DNA from: Mucilaginibacter phenanthrenivorans
GTDB lineage: Bacteria > Bacteroidota > Bacteroidia > Sphingobacteriales > Sphingobacteriaceae
NCBI RefSeq assembly: GCF_024721155.1
Contig: NZ_JAHVAP010000005.1
Span: 682,001-746,000, forward strand
DNA: 64,000 nucleotides
Direction: 5' to 3'
Of the stretch, positions 39,400 through 48,439 are shown one piece after another; the first letter of the stretch is position 1; each line of letters opens with the position of its first letter. The notes under the pieces are model-generated. The model did not search any database. It saw nothing but the letters and a program-made list of their open reading frames with translations, and was not told the origin of the DNA. Both the position numbers and the translations under genes were made by a program.

Positions 39400-40986
39400 T
39401 TATTGTCGACCCAAATCCAGTAAATTATGGGTGACGGCGTAGTCATACTGTTGTGTGGTCAGGTAAATTACATCGTTAGAGTCTTTAATCTGGTAGAATT
39501 TTCCCGGTAAACCATTTTCCTTGGCTAATCCCTTCATGAACGCCGGAAAGCCAGCATCAAGCCACCCATATGCCGTGTGGAACAGATGCGAATGAATTTT
39601 ACCCTTGGATAAATATTGTAATTTTATGCTGTGATTTATTTTTCTCTGGTTGATTTTTGTCGGAGCAAATGCGCCATGGGTGATTCTGGCCAGATGGCTT
39701 AATAAATTGACATAAGGATAATGCGGGCTAATTAAACTTGAATCTAAAGGATAAATTACTCCGGGGAAATTGACCAGCAATTTATTGATAGAAAATAGAT
39801 TGTCGGCCTCAGCATTGTCGATTGCCGTGCTGATTTCTGCGTTTGAAAGATGTGCGAAAAGTCCAATTTTCCGCCATTCTACTATGGTGCTATCTACCTT
39901 TGCCGATGTTAGCGTACTATCATAGCCGTCCATGCTTACAGACATATAAAAAAAATTGGGCTCCTTCATGAATACTTCCGTTTGCTCTGCTGTTAGTGCA
40001 ATAAGGGCAAAGTGGCGAAAATGATCATCTGTGGTGGTGCCAGGACCAAACATGACACTGTGCAGTCTGAGCGGTGAATGCTGATCTGTTAAAACCTTAT
40101 TGAATATGCGGTCGAAGTCCTCGATAAAAATGTCCTTAGGGCTAATTTTTCCCTGCTTGTTTTTGTAGTTATTAAATGCGAGGCTGGTATGTTTATAAAT
40201 TTGCCCCTTGCAAACTAAACTGACCTTGAACCGGACTCCGGGTATAGAAAATGAAGTATCCGGTATTGTTGTATAGCTAAAATTGGTAAAATTAAGACTG
40301 GGCACCATTGATGCCATATCGCGATGTATCTGCTCGAGCCAAACATCCGGGTCGTCGGGGTATTTTGCCAGGTCAAATACCCTATCCAACTTGCAATAAT
40401 CATTTAACTGAAATGACGACTCTATTTTACCATCCCTGATATCGTTCCCCAACCGTACAAAAGACGAATCACCAATAACCCCACTTGTGTGCAAGTCTTG
40501 CACAACCGGCAGTAATTTATTTGGCGCAAGCTGCTCCAAACGTGAACTCATTTCTGTCAAAGTGCCGATCATTTGCAGTTCAGCCACATAGTGGCCACTG
40601 TCTATTGCTTTTTGTGTGTAGGTATATACCCTATCAGTTAGTAAGCCCGCCTTCTTAATTTTCTCCAACAAATTACGAAGTGTCGTATTAATGCTATCCT
40701 GACTTTTTTTATTGAGATGGCTTTCACCATACGAAAGCATAATTCCCGTTTTATGAGGATTTATATGAAATGTTTTTTGCATCATGATGCTTTCCATACC
40801 TGCGAGAATTGCAACACGATCAGAGGAGTGTCCGCCATATTTAAACTCCTTTAGTAACGTTGGCCGCTGCTTCGCAGTTATAACGCCATATTTAACAAGG
40901 CTATCAACAGTTGCATTGCGCGACTGCCCACAAACCATGTTTAACAAGCCGAAAAAAAAGATCAGGACGATAAGGCAACGTTTCAT
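39400..40986 (-). CDS. Hypothetical exported protein (528 residues)
   Basis: The chosen start MKRCLIVLIFF gives a clear signal peptide ending CGQS. Upstream in-frame Met codons would add an uncleavable leader, so they are not used. The mature part is mostly helical, with HKTGIMLSYGESHLNKKSQD, then a beta-rich segment around residues 235-285, and conserved-looking aromatic clusters (FHTAYGWLDAGFPAFMKG) at the C-terminus. I do not recognise a family or catalytic motif. It starts the gene-sparse repeat-rich region. Confidence 0.7.
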   Translation of the reverse strand: MKRCLIVLIFFFGLLNMVCGQSRNATVDSLVKYGVITAKQRPTLLKEFKYGGHSSDRVAILAGMESIMMQKTFHINPHKTGIMLSYGESHLNKKSQDSINTTLRNLLEKIKKAGLLTDRVYTYTQKAIDSGHYVAELQMIGTLTEMSSRLEQLAPNKLLPVVQDLHTSGVIGDSSFVRLGNDIRDGKIESSFQLNDYCKLDRVFDLAKYPDDPDVWLEQIHRDMASMVPSLNFTNFSYTTIPDTSFSIPGVRFKVSLVCKGQIYKHTSLAFNNYKNKQGKISPKDIFIEDFDRIFNKVLTDQHSPLRLHSVMFGPGTTTDDHFRHFALIALTAEQTEVFMKEPNFFYMSVSMDGYDSTLTSAKVDSTIVEWRKIGLFAHLSNAEISTAIDNAEADNLFSINKLLVNFPGVIYPLDSSLISPHYPYVNLLSHLARITHGAFAPTKINQRKINHSIKLQYLSKGKIHSHLFHTAYGWLDAGFPAFMKGLAKENGLPGKFYQIKDSNDVIYLTTQQYDYAVTHNLLDLGRQ

Positions 40987-41067
40987 AACAGCAATGAAGA
41001 TAAACATTGTTAAATGAATATCAATGAATAGCTTGCATGCCAAATGAGGAAGTTTATTATTTCAAAA

Positions 41068-41155
41068 ACTTTGCTAACGAAGCCGGCTACTTTACAATGC
41101 AAAATTTGTATTTTTAATCTGTTGTTGAATTGGCTTGTCAATTACCTATCGCTTT
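41068..41155. repeat. Repeat B, degenerate copy 1
   Basis: CTTTGCTAACGAAG is followed by a decayed right arm (CCGGCTACTTTACAATGC) and TTGTATTTTTAATCTG, as in the better copies at 43319, 46801 and 48440. The left arm is missing. The stretch beyond (41160-41280) holds three spaced copies of GCGGCAGC. No protein is encoded. Confidence 0.6.
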
Positions 41156-41335
41156 GTTAACTGTCAGCGGGCCACAAACGACGCGCTATGCGGCAGCTAC
41201 AAAACATTTGCGGCAGCTGGGGGGAGGCTTACGGCAGCGAGGGGAATTGATCATTCATAGGGTACATGATTCACATTATTATTTCGGGCGTTTAGGCACA
41301 AACTAACGAGGCCAGCAAGCTGCCGTTTTTCCTGA

Positions 41336-42373
41336 ATGAAAAAAATTAAAACCCTTTCAAGTCCGCTACTATTAATGGAAGAAATACAGAGTTCGGAAAA
41401 CAAACAATTGCAAATGGCTCTTTTTAAACAAAGGGGCCTGGATGCTTATTTGAATCGTGATCTCTCAAAATTTCAGGAGCGGTTCGAGACCCTACAACTA
41501 TTGTTGGATAAACCTGCTAACAATGATAATTATGAACAGGCGTTCAGTATATTCTATGATATCATTGACGCTGTACCCCTGTTATATAATGAACTAAACG
41601 GTTCTGATATTTTCAGAGCACAAACGAACAGGCCTAATGAACTATTTGATTCCCAATCACGAATCTCCTATAATAAGACCTATCCCAAGCTTATTGCTCC
41701 CGGCAAATTCAATGTTTGGTATGAACCTATGTTTTATGGTTGCCTTCCATACAGACCTGTAAATGACAACGAATACCTGCCGCCCTATTTGACTGCCACT
41801 TTTGAAACTTGCAAAGAATTGAAAAGCAGAACGATTCTGTTGCAGGATTTTACGATTGGTCAATGGAAAAATAAATCCCCTTTTCACGTCATTAATTTAT
41901 GTTTTGACGACTTTCATTTGGCGCATAATTATGAATTGAAAAGAGCAAATGATGAATATGTAAAAGACCTGACAGAAAATTTAAGTGGCCCTGCAGGGGA
42001 TTTTGTACACCAACTTTTTAAGTATTATTCGGAATTATGCCGAACCGGAAGTAATGAAGGTTCTTATTATATTTTAACAGCCCTATTCAATGCTATACGC
42101 CAATATTATGGTAATGAAAATGCAGAAGTTAATGGCCTAATCAGTTGCAGCGCTGCAACTGATGGGGTTGGTTTAAACATTGTTTTAACTCCAGAAGCAG
42201 TCGATAAATATTTATACTTGAATGCCGTCCTTATGTACCGATTCTTTTTGGTGCTACCTGAAGCATTAAAATACGCCGCCTATCCTTGCAGTGAAATCAT
42301 TTTAAACCACCAGCAAATAGACGATTTCAATTTTACATTTAAGGAGTATTTAATTCCAGCAGAACGGTTTTAA
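41336..42373 (+). CDS. Hypothetical protein, possible divergent RES-like domain
   Basis: 345 residues, cytosolic. The middle (about residues 120-170) has PGKFNVWYEPMFYG and, about 30 residues on, ATFETCKELKSR, with a distant resemblance to the GRFN ... ETA...E pattern of RES toxins. A later segment, ISCSAATDGVGLNIVLTPEAVD, resembles the G(I/L)xYxSxxxxGxNxVLF motif of that fold. No antitoxin-like gene is adjacent, so a toxin function is unproven. The first 110 residues are helical. It stands alone among repeats. Confidence 0.6.
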   Translation: MKKIKTLSSPLLLMEEIQSSENKQLQMALFKQRGLDAYLNRDLSKFQERFETLQLLLDKPANNDNYEQAFSIFYDIIDAVPLLYNELNGSDIFRAQTNRPNELFDSQSRISYNKTYPKLIAPGKFNVWYEPMFYGCLPYRPVNDNEYLPPYLTATFETCKELKSRTILLQDFTIGQWKNKSPFHVINLCFDDFHLAHNYELKRANDEYVKDLTENLSGPAGDFVHQLFKYYSELCRTGSNEGSYYILTALFNAIRQYYGNENAEVNGLISCSAATDGVGLNIVLTPEAVDKYLYLNAVLMYRFFLVLPEALKYAAYPCSEIILNHQQIDDFNFTFKEYLIPAERF

Positions 42374-42442
42374 AAAAAGATGAATTTATAATTGCCTACC
42401 GCATTTTTTGGCGTATATCATATTTTGTTTTTAATTATTACC

Positions 42443-42644
42443 CTCACTGGTCGAAGTTTAACAACTTCGACCTAAAATATAACAAGCATTCTGCTTGTCT
42501 GTGAACAAAAAAAACACCCGATTAAGCATCCATGCTTAAACGAAAAACAATTGTGAGTGTCCACACTCGCGAGAAATAAATGGGTATCACCGCAACAAAA
42601 AAGCCTCAAATCTTTCGACTTAAGACTTTCTATTAAGTTGTAGC
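42443..42644. repeat. Repeat A, copy 1 (full length, five hairpins)
   Basis: The unit reads as a chain of hairpins. They are GTCGAAGTT/AACTTCGAC; CAAGCATTCTGCTTG; TTAAGCATCCATGCTTAA (42522-42539); GAGTGTCCACACTC; and AAGCCTCAAATC-TTTC-GACTTAAGACTT at 42601-42628, which is a terminator-like stem. It ends at TGTAG like the tRNA-adjacent copy. No conserved protein is encoded. Confidence 0.8.
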
Positions 42645-42726
42645 CGTTACTGGACAATTCTCGAACTATTTTATGGAAGAATTATCTATTTTGGCCAAAA
42701 TTTGGATCATTAAAGATAACGTTTAA

Positions 42727-43197
42727 TTAAATACTATCTCTGTCTGTGATTCTTGGAGGTATTGCTTTAAGATTCTCAAGTTTCGAGCCTTTTCCAAGCA
42801 TTTGATTTGCGGCTCTAAAATCGCCACTATGAAATAAAGTTTTCATGATATCTCTGCCAACATAACTGTCCCAGTTGTTATTTATTACGGTAAGCATTTC
42901 ATTAAATAAGATAGAGTCTGAAAAATTAACTTGTTTATCTTGCTCATCTTTGTTTACAATAATATAAAACTTAGAATATTGAATCTCAGGTAGAAATATT
43001 CGACAAAATACATGAGGAATAAATAAATAAAGCATTAAAGCATCATTTTTGTTATCTGTAAGTTTTTCAATTTCATCTGCAATTCTGTCCGGATCTTGAT
43101 AGTTCAAAAAACAAATATCTACTGCTTTTTCAATTATCTCTTTATAAATCAATTGCTCATCTTTATTTTGACCAAATATCTTTTTTAGAAATTCCAT
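42727..43197 (-). CDS. Hypothetical protein (156 residues)
   Basis: A small acidic protein, no signal peptide or membrane helix. It is mainly alpha-helical with FLKKIFGQNKDEQLIYKEII at the start and a run of hydrophobics around residues 55-85 (LMLYLFIPHVFCRIFLPEIQ). No family or motif recognised. A/T-rich in composition, like other genes in this region. It lies between two repeat A copies. Confidence 0.6.
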   Translation of the reverse strand: MEFLKKIFGQNKDEQLIYKEIIEKAVDICFLNYQDPDRIADEIEKLTDNKNDALMLYLFIPHVFCRIFLPEIQYSKFYIIVNKDEQDKQVNFSDSILFNEMLTVINNNWDSYVGRDIMKTLFHSGDFRAANQMLGKGSKLENLKAIPPRITDRDSI

Positions 43198-43245
43198 AAC
43201 GTATTATTTGCAGGAAAAGTAAAAAATATAATCCAATAAAAAATC

Positions 43246-43318
43246 TCTCACTGGTCGAAGTTTAACAACTTCGACCTAAAAAATATAACAAGCATTCTGC
43301 TTATCTGTAAACAAAAAA
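43246..43318. repeat. Repeat A, copy 2 (left part only)
   Basis: Starts CTCACTGGTCGAAGTTTAAC with the first two hairpins intact (GTCGAAGTT/AACTTCGAC and AAGCATTCTGCTT), then ends at ACAAAAAAGCC, where repeat B begins. Confidence 0.75.
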
Positions 43319-43502
43319 GCCGCACTCTGCTGCTGCAAGTGATTTTCCGATACCGCAAGCCTTCCGGCTTTTGTTCCGCAAACGGGTAGCCCGCTTTGCT
43401 AACGAAGCGGGCTACTTTATAATGCATAATTTGTATTTTAAAGCTGTTGTTGATTAGGTTGTCGCTACCTATCGCTTAATGGCCAAATTCCTGCACCCAA
43501 TA
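43319..43502. repeat. Repeat B, copy 2, ending in a copy of a CAP gene's 3' end
   Basis: The core stem GTAGCCCGCTT (43386-43396) pairs perfectly with AAGCGGGCTAC (43405-43415) around TGCTAACG, followed by TTTATAATGC. The right end carries TTAATGGCCAAATTCCTGCA, identical to the last codons and stop (minus strand) of the CAP gene at 46958. So this is a segment of that locus copied here. Confidence 0.8.
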
Positions 43503-43503
43503 A

Positions 43504-43702
43504 CCTCACTGGTCAAAGTTTGGCAACTTCGACCTAAAATATAACAAGCATTCTGCTTGCCTGTAAACAAAAAAAACGCCTGTTAAGCATCCATGCTTAA
43601 CAGAAAAACACTTGTGAATATGTACACTCACGTAAAATTAATAGATGCTAAAAAACAAAAAAGCCTCAAATCTTTCGACTTGAGGCTTTCTATTTAAATG
43701 TA
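43504..43702. repeat. Repeat A, copy 3 (full length)
   Basis: Same order of hairpins as copy 1. The third is GTTAAGCATCCATGCTTAAC, and the last is AAGCCTCAAATC-TTTC-GACTTGAGGCTT (43661-43688), a 12-bp stem with only a few wobble-type mismatches. It ends at ATGTAG, then AGGGAAC. The first hairpin has one changed base on the left arm (GTCAAAGTT). Confidence 0.8.
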
Positions 43703-43920
43703 GAGGGAACGCGCGAAATGTCGAATTTTTAGAGGATTTGAAGGCGATTGTAAATGCAACAGATAGGTTATCTTAAACCGAAGGTTTCTACAGTCCAAGC
43801 AAGAGGTTTAGAACAACGTGGGGTTATATATGCCTACCCGGTAGTTTTCTCATACGTACCCGGTCAAATAGACAGCCACTGATTGGCAACTTTATATACA
43901 TCGAAGCCATATACTACCAA
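43703..43920. other. Gene-free gap after repeat A
   Basis: Between repeat A copy 3 and the stop of the 43921-44709 gene. Includes short A/T- and G-rich stretches but no credible gene, hairpin or repeat. Together with the repeats to its left it forms a 720-bp stretch without a coding gene. Confidence 0.4.
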
Positions 43921-44709
43921 TCAGTTTTTAATTCGGGGCAAAAATTGTATTTCACTTTCATTACTTAATTCAATGCCCGGCTTTCCCTCGTACTCGATCA
44001 CTTTTCCAACCACTCGCAGCCGTCTTCCTTTGTAAAACGCTACCGGATTAAAATTGTTAAGATTTTTCCCCTTAATTAAAATTGTAAAATCCTGATTAGG
44101 GTAATCCGCACCTATGAGCAATGTCTCTAATTTGTTGGCTTCAACTATCCTGAAGCTCACAACCTTACCAGCTGTAATTACTGACTTGTTGATATAGTTG
44201 CCTAAATCCTTTGAATCAGCTTCTATTAACCCCCGTACCTCAAAAGCGCTATTGTCATGCTTAGAAGGCAGGACATCCGGAAGGGCGCTTATTTGTACAG
44301 TCGGATTCATAAAGCTCATTTCATGCTTAATATATCCCTCCCCACGGGGTTCAATTAAATAAATAGGAAAATCCCTCGCATAATTATTGCGCTCGATCTG
44401 CCTTGCCAGTGCTATGAGCGTATCAAGGTTTGCTAATTTTATGACCCGCAGTTCTTTTTTATTAATCCGTGCAGCGTTATCTTTGTTTACAGCGTCATAA
44501 AAAAACGTCGGCTTTCCGTGATTTTCAAGACAGGGACATTGAATAGCAAAGTATTTATACCGACCGTCGGTAGTTAACTTCCACATTCTGTCATTTCTCG
44601 GGGTATTCGCTGTATCTAACAAATAATATACAGGATTGGTGTTTTGTGTTTTCTGTGCGAAGCCTTGGACGACTGGGAACAGCAGCAGCATAAAAAGTAT
44701 TTTTTTCAT
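43921..44709 (-). CDS. Exported protein with C-terminal OB-fold-like domain
   Basis: 262 residues, signal peptide ending near GFAQKT. The middle third is unassigned. The C-terminal part (about residues 165-258), NYINKSVITAGKVVSF, then ADYPNQDFTILIKG, KGRRLRVVGKVIEY and GKPGIELSNES, resembles the small OB-fold proteins found in bacterial envelope enzymes. Three bases separate its start from the stop of the 594-residue lipoprotein gene, so the two are co-translated. Function unknown; probably acts with that lipoprotein. Confidence 0.72.
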   Translation of the reverse strand: MKKILFMLLLFPVVQGFAQKTQNTNPVYYLLDTANTPRNDRMWKLTTDGRYKYFAIQCPCLENHGKPTFFYDAVNKDNAARINKKELRVIKLANLDTLIALARQIERNNYARDFPIYLIEPRGEGYIKHEMSFMNPTVQISALPDVLPSKHDNSAFEVRGLIEADSKDLGNYINKSVITAGKVVSFRIVEANKLETLLIGADYPNQDFTILIKGKNLNNFNPVAFYKGRRLRVVGKVIEYEGKPGIELSNESEIQFLPRIKN

Positions 44710-44712
44710 GAT

Positions 44713-46497
44713 TTATGGATTACATCCGCTAGTTGGCAATTTCCCTAAAGCTCCGGTCGCGCTGCCAGTAACGGTTAAGTTATTTATATAAAACGTATTA
44801 AGTTGGGCATCTGTAATCCCATATTTCGTTTTTATCGAGGCGGCTGCCGCCTGCAAGCTCGCAGTTTCCGCGGCCGTAGCGCTACTATCAGACGTAGTTA
44901 GGCCATACAGCATTGCGCTTGCATATTCTAAGTCAGTATGAGCGCCGTTATCCCAAGTCTTTAACGCGCCAACCGCTTTATCAAAATAATCGGTCATCAT
45001 TGCAAGATGGCTTGAATAATTAGGAGGAAGGCCATTTAGGAAAATCCAGGTGTCAAGTCCGTATAGCCAAGAATCTCCTGTCTTGTAGCCATTTTTTAGT
45101 CCGTCCATTGCAGTATTAACGCTATAGTTTATATAAGCGTGTAGCGTCTCGTGTATAGCTGTCGCCGCAATCAATAATTGGGAGCTATTTTTTAGCATAT
45201 TGGTATTAAGCGTTATTATCATTGATTGGCCTATGCCTGATGCTGGGTCTTCAGCTGTTTGTCCAAGCATATAAGAATTATTGCCCCCCAAGGGACTATA
45301 GCTATTCCAGGCCAGATTACCGTCTTGCCAAGTAAGATCCGGTCTCTTTGAAGTAGTAAAAACCTTCGTTAAGTCTGAATAGGTGCCAATTTGACACAAA
45401 GTATTAATTATCAAGGCGACAGCACAAGGAAAATGTTTTTTTAGACTGTCTAGTTTAATTGTAAAGCATGGAACCGGCGGTGTATTTACAGAGCAGGGTG
45501 TTGATGTGCCGGGAAGTGGCATATAATCTACTTTTAACTTGCCGCTATTAATAGCGTCAATTGTTGATGGCGGCATAACGCAAGGCGAAGTTGTCGGAAT
45601 GCCTATTGTAGTGCCTGGGGGACAAGGGGGAGGTGGGGTTGATGAAGATGTGCCACCGCCGCCACCGCCGCCGCCGCCGCCGGTACTGGTACCGCCGCCA
45701 CTGGTACCGCTGCCACTACCTCCATTAACACTGCTGGTACAGACAGTGCCCCAGAATGTCCAGGGGCCAACGGTCGAGGTGCCATCCGTGTAATAAATCG
45801 TTACTTGTTGGTACCAGTCTTCGCAAGTCTCCACAATATCGTCTGGCTTTAAATTTCCGTTACTAACGCTTTGTGTCTTTTGTCCACCTGTTTGCTGCGT
45901 TGTTGTTGCGGGTGTAACTAACTGCCCGTTTTTGTAGGCGTAGCCGCCTAAGTAATCCCCTTTCGGCGTAAAATATATCGCTAAACCACTAAAATCAGCA
46001 TCCTGTTTTCGGTAAGTGTTATGAGCTAATTTGCTTAGGTCATTCTTTACGTAGGCCGAATCTGCAAAGATTGTTAAAATATACGCCTCATATTTTTTAC
46101 CGTCGTTGAGCAGCAGGTAATAGCTGCGGCTATAGGCTTTATTTAAGGTTTTGTTGCCAATTTTAACCGTTGAGCTGAATTTTGTAGCAAGATCAACCGG
46201 GATTTCAATTACGTTTTTATTGCCGGCAATATAACTTTCGGCATGCTGCCAGTCAGGCTTGATCAGCTTGCTTAAATCGCGGCTGTCATTGAGGCTTTGG
46301 GTAACCAGCGAGCCGCTAGTAGGAACAGACGAGGGGTACGAGCTTTCATACCACGCCTTGGCCTGGGCAATGTCGCTTGGCAACAGCGAAGCGCTTTTAC
46401 TGTCGCGTTTGCAGCTGTTAATGATACAGACGATAAAGAGTATAGCTATTACAACAGTGCCTCTTGAAAAAATGGATACAGGACGATTTGCTTTCAT
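44713..46497 (-). CDS. Large lipoprotein with Gly linker and HExxH-type motif
   Basis: 594 residues with an N-terminal lipoprotein signal, Cys29 in IINSCKRD. Residues 30-215 form a beta-rich domain (TRSYYLLLNDGKKYEAYILT-like strands). A low-complexity Gly/Ser tract of about 30 residues followed by PPPPCPPG forms a flexible linker around residues 265-300. The C-terminal 290 residues hold AIHETLHAYINYS near residue 450, a HExxH zinc-protease-like motif. It could be a surface metallopeptidase; no downstream Glu could be confirmed. The gene's start is followed 3' by the OB-fold gene in the same operon. Confidence 0.72.
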   Translation of the reverse strand: MKANRPVSIFSRGTVVIAILFIVCIINSCKRDSKSASLLPSDIAQAKAWYESSYPSSVPTSGSLVTQSLNDSRDLSKLIKPDWQHAESYIAGNKNVIEIPVDLATKFSSTVKIGNKTLNKAYSRSYYLLLNDGKKYEAYILTIFADSAYVKNDLSKLAHNTYRKQDADFSGLAIYFTPKGDYLGGYAYKNGQLVTPATTTQQTGGQKTQSVSNGNLKPDDIVETCEDWYQQVTIYYTDGTSTVGPWTFWGTVCTSSVNGGSGSGTSGGGTSTGGGGGGGGGGTSSSTPPPPCPPGTTIGIPTTSPCVMPPSTIDAINSGKLKVDYMPLPGTSTPCSVNTPPVPCFTIKLDSLKKHFPCAVALIINTLCQIGTYSDLTKVFTTSKRPDLTWQDGNLAWNSYSPLGGNNSYMLGQTAEDPASGIGQSMIITLNTNMLKNSSQLLIAATAIHETLHAYINYSVNTAMDGLKNGYKTGDSWLYGLDTWIFLNGLPPNYSSHLAMMTDYFDKAVGALKTWDNGAHTDLEYASAMLYGLTTSDSSATAAETASLQAAAASIKTKYGITDAQLNTFYINNLTVTGSATGALGKLPTSGCNP

Positions 46498-46621
46498 GTG
46501 TGAATACGGAGTAGGATTAAGTTACTAATGTAATTAAGTCTAACCATCTTAAATGTCATATTTTTGTCACAATTTAATTATTAGTTATAGATTAATCATT
46601 ATTAAACAATTGTTTTCCAAT

Positions 46622-46733
46622 TCATATTCCAAATTTTATTTGAACCAAAACTAAGATTACTCCCACGACAATATCTAAAATAAACATGGCTATTTCAAAA
46701 GGTTTAAATGAGTCTAACTTTTCAGAATGCCCG
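46622..46733 (-). pseudogene. C-terminal remnant of a membrane protein, cut by repeat A
   Basis: On the minus strand a frame ending in SFKPFEIAMFILDIVVGV and then a hydrophobic tail (LVQIKFGI) continues upstream only into repeat A/B sequence. The hydrophobic helix looks like the end of a membrane protein, but there is no proper start. It may be the tail of a gene disrupted by the repeat, or a chance frame. Confidence 0.3.
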
Positions 46734-46800
46734 CCACTGGTCGAAGTTTCACAACTTCGACCTAAAATATAACAAGTATTCTGCTTGTCTGTAAACAAAA
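46734..46800. repeat. Repeat A, copy 4 (left part only)
   Basis: CACTGGTCGAAGTTTCACAA retains the first hairpin GTCGAAGTT/AACTTCGAC and a mutated second one (AAGTATTCTGCTT). It stops at GTAAACAAAACTCC, directly where repeat B copy 3 starts. The same A-then-B order is seen at 43246. Confidence 0.75.
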
Positions 46801-46985
46801 CTCCACCCTTTGCTGCTGCAAGCGATTTTCCGCTACCGCGGCCTTCCGGCTCTTGTTCCGCAAACAGGCAGCCCGCTTTGCTAACGAAGCGGGCCACTTT
46901 ATAATGTAAAATTTGTATTTTAAAGCTGTTGTTGATTAGATTGTCGCTACCTATCGCTTAATGGCCAAATTCCTGCACCCAATAC
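46801..46985. repeat. Repeat B, copy 3 (contains the CAP gene 3' end)
   Basis: Aligns over about 185 bp with copy 2 at 43319. Core stem is GCAGCCCGCTT/AAGCGGGCCAC, with two mismatches compared with copies 2 and 4. It overlaps the last 28 bases of the CAP lipoprotein gene, from which copy 2 seems to derive. Confidence 0.78.
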
Positions 46986-47455
46986 CCGTTATAGCTATAG
47001 GCGCCCATTTCTATGTAAAGTGGATCCATCATAGCCTTGCAATGGTCGTCACTTTTTTCCCAGGCAAGCATTACATCTCCTATTGTGGCATATCCTTCAG
47101 CAATATTTTCGCCTACGTACTGCCCGGTATAACCGATGCTGATCGCCCTTTGTATGGGCGAAGTCCCCGCCGGCGAAATGTGGCTGAAGTAGTTATTGGT
47201 ATACATGTCGGTAGCATGCGCTTGCGCGGCGGTAGCAAGTACGCTGTTCCATGTCAGTTTTTTTACGGGTGGCATAGAATCCTGCCCGCATTTACATCCA
47301 CGGCTTCGAAGCTTGTTTACAGAATCCAGCATTGACAACTCGATTTTGCCACTTTTTCCTGCCTGATCTTTTTTGCACGAATAGAGAATAAAAATGCAGG
47401 AAAGCACAGCAAAGCTTAAAAGCTTAACAGGATAAAAATGGTACCTATTCATCAT
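46958..47455 (-). CDS. CAP-domain lipoprotein
   Basis: 165 residues with a lipoprotein signal (LYSCKKDQ). CAP residues: His in FSHISPAG, Glu in GENIAEGY, Glu in LAWEKSDD and His in DHCKAMMDP. The end WVQEFGH closes the fold early compared with the other CAP protein at 38801, so the CAP2 strand is short. Its last bases and stop lie inside repeat B. Divergent from the GH12 gene. Role unknown; likely surface-exposed. Confidence 0.88.
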   Translation of the reverse strand: MMNRYHFYPVKLLSFAVLSCIFILYSCKKDQAGKSGKIELSMLDSVNKLRSRGCKCGQDSMPPVKKLTWNSVLATAAQAHATDMYTNNYFSHISPAGTSPIQRAISIGYTGQYVGENIAEGYATIGDVMLAWEKSDDHCKAMMDPLYIEMGAYSYNGYWVQEFGH

Positions 47456-47641
47456 CCGGATGATCCAAACATTTTATTAAAATCCAAATAAACATTAAAA
47501 TTCTAATAAAACATACCGGCAATAATGGTTACAAGCAATAGTTAACATTTGTAGCCATAAACATAGTTAAACGAGCCATGCTGCGTTAATGCGCGCAAAT
47601 ACATTTGCTTATAAATCCAATATTAACCTTAAATTAAAATC

Positions 47642-48418
47642 ATGGGAATTAAACAACAAGCATTATTGCTATTGGCAATGTCATGCATGGCTTTTGCCTG
47701 CAAAAAAAGTTCAGGTAAGCCACAAAGCACCGATCCCGAAGTAAAGGCAAACTGGTCATCGAGCGCCCAATATGGGTCGTGGTCCAACGGCGGGTACACC
47801 CTTAACAATGACATTTGGGGCTCCGGGGCCGGGGCGCAGAGTATATGGGCTAACTCTTACAGTAATTGGGGTGTATGGGCTAATCATCCAAATACCGGTG
47901 GCATTAAATCGTATCCTAATTCATCAAAATATGTTGGCGTAACGTTAAGCAGCCTTAATTCATGCACCAGCAGCTTTAATTTTACCATACCTGGTAGCGG
48001 AGCCTGGGAAGCGGCTTACGATATATGGGATAGCGGCAATCAAAACGAAACCATGCTTTGGTTAAATTACACAGGCAGTGCCAACGGCAGCGGCAATGTT
48101 AAACCCATATCGTACAATTATAACGCCAATGGTAATGCAGTACCTGTTTACACCAATGTAAGCGTTGGCGGCCATACCTGGAACGTTTACAGGGGTAACA
48201 ACGGCTACAACAATGTTTATTCGTTTTTACGCACCAGCAATACCAATTCAGGAACGGTTGATGTTAAGGCTATAGAAACGTGGATAAAAAACCAGGGATG
48301 GTTTGGTAATATTACCTTAGGCAATGTTCAGTTCGGTTTCGAAATTACTTCATCATACGGAAACAACGGGAGTGGCTTAAATTTTACCTGTAACAGTTAT
48401 TCGGTTAGTTATAACTAA
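47642..48418 (+). CDS. Glycoside hydrolase family 12 lipoprotein
   Basis: 258 residues. Signal and lipobox near Cys20 (MAFACKK). Family GH12 features: IWANSYSNWGVWANHPN, TGGIKSYPNSSK, the nucleophile Glu136 in NETMLWLNYTG and the acid/base Glu234 in VQFGFEITSS. GH12 enzymes cleave beta-1,4-glucan or xyloglucan with retention. Anchored to the outer leaflet it could work on plant glucans. A Gly/Asn-rich composition is typical. Isolated gene, divergent from a CAP lipoprotein, followed by repeat B. Confidence 0.9.
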   Translation: MGIKQQALLLLAMSCMAFACKKSSGKPQSTDPEVKANWSSSAQYGSWSNGGYTLNNDIWGSGAGAQSIWANSYSNWGVWANHPNTGGIKSYPNSSKYVGVTLSSLNSCTSSFNFTIPGSGAWEAAYDIWDSGNQNETMLWLNYTGSANGSGNVKPISYNYNANGNAVPVYTNVSVGGHTWNVYRGNNGYNNVYSFLRTSNTNSGTVDVKAIETWIKNQGWFGNITLGNVQFGFEITSSYGNNGSGLNFTCNSYSVSYN

Positions 48419-48439
48419 TAATTAATCAGGATAAGTCTC

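Noticed and set aside
42472..42657. Cysteine-rich small frames inside repeat A (similar CCG-containing peptides at 42472-42657 and 53508-53747, minus strand)
   Set aside because: They are translations of the repeat's hairpins. The equivalent frame in copy 3 has several stops, so there is no sign of selection on a protein.
42400..43760. CRISPR array from the spaced repeats in the 42-44 kb region
   Set aside because: Copies are few, irregularly spaced and 70-200 bp long with internal hairpins; no short regular repeat-spacer pattern and no cas genes.
45539..45793. Proline-rich plus-strand frame opposite the lipoprotein's glycine linker
   Set aside because: It is the antisense reading of the GGC tract, with no start context and no partner; the minus-strand lipoprotein explains the sequence.
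46622..46897. A 91-codon minus-strand frame starting MARFVSKAGC
   Set aside because: Its first two thirds are repeat A and B sequence. Only the last hydrophobic stretch could be a gene remnant, so the whole frame is not called as a gene.
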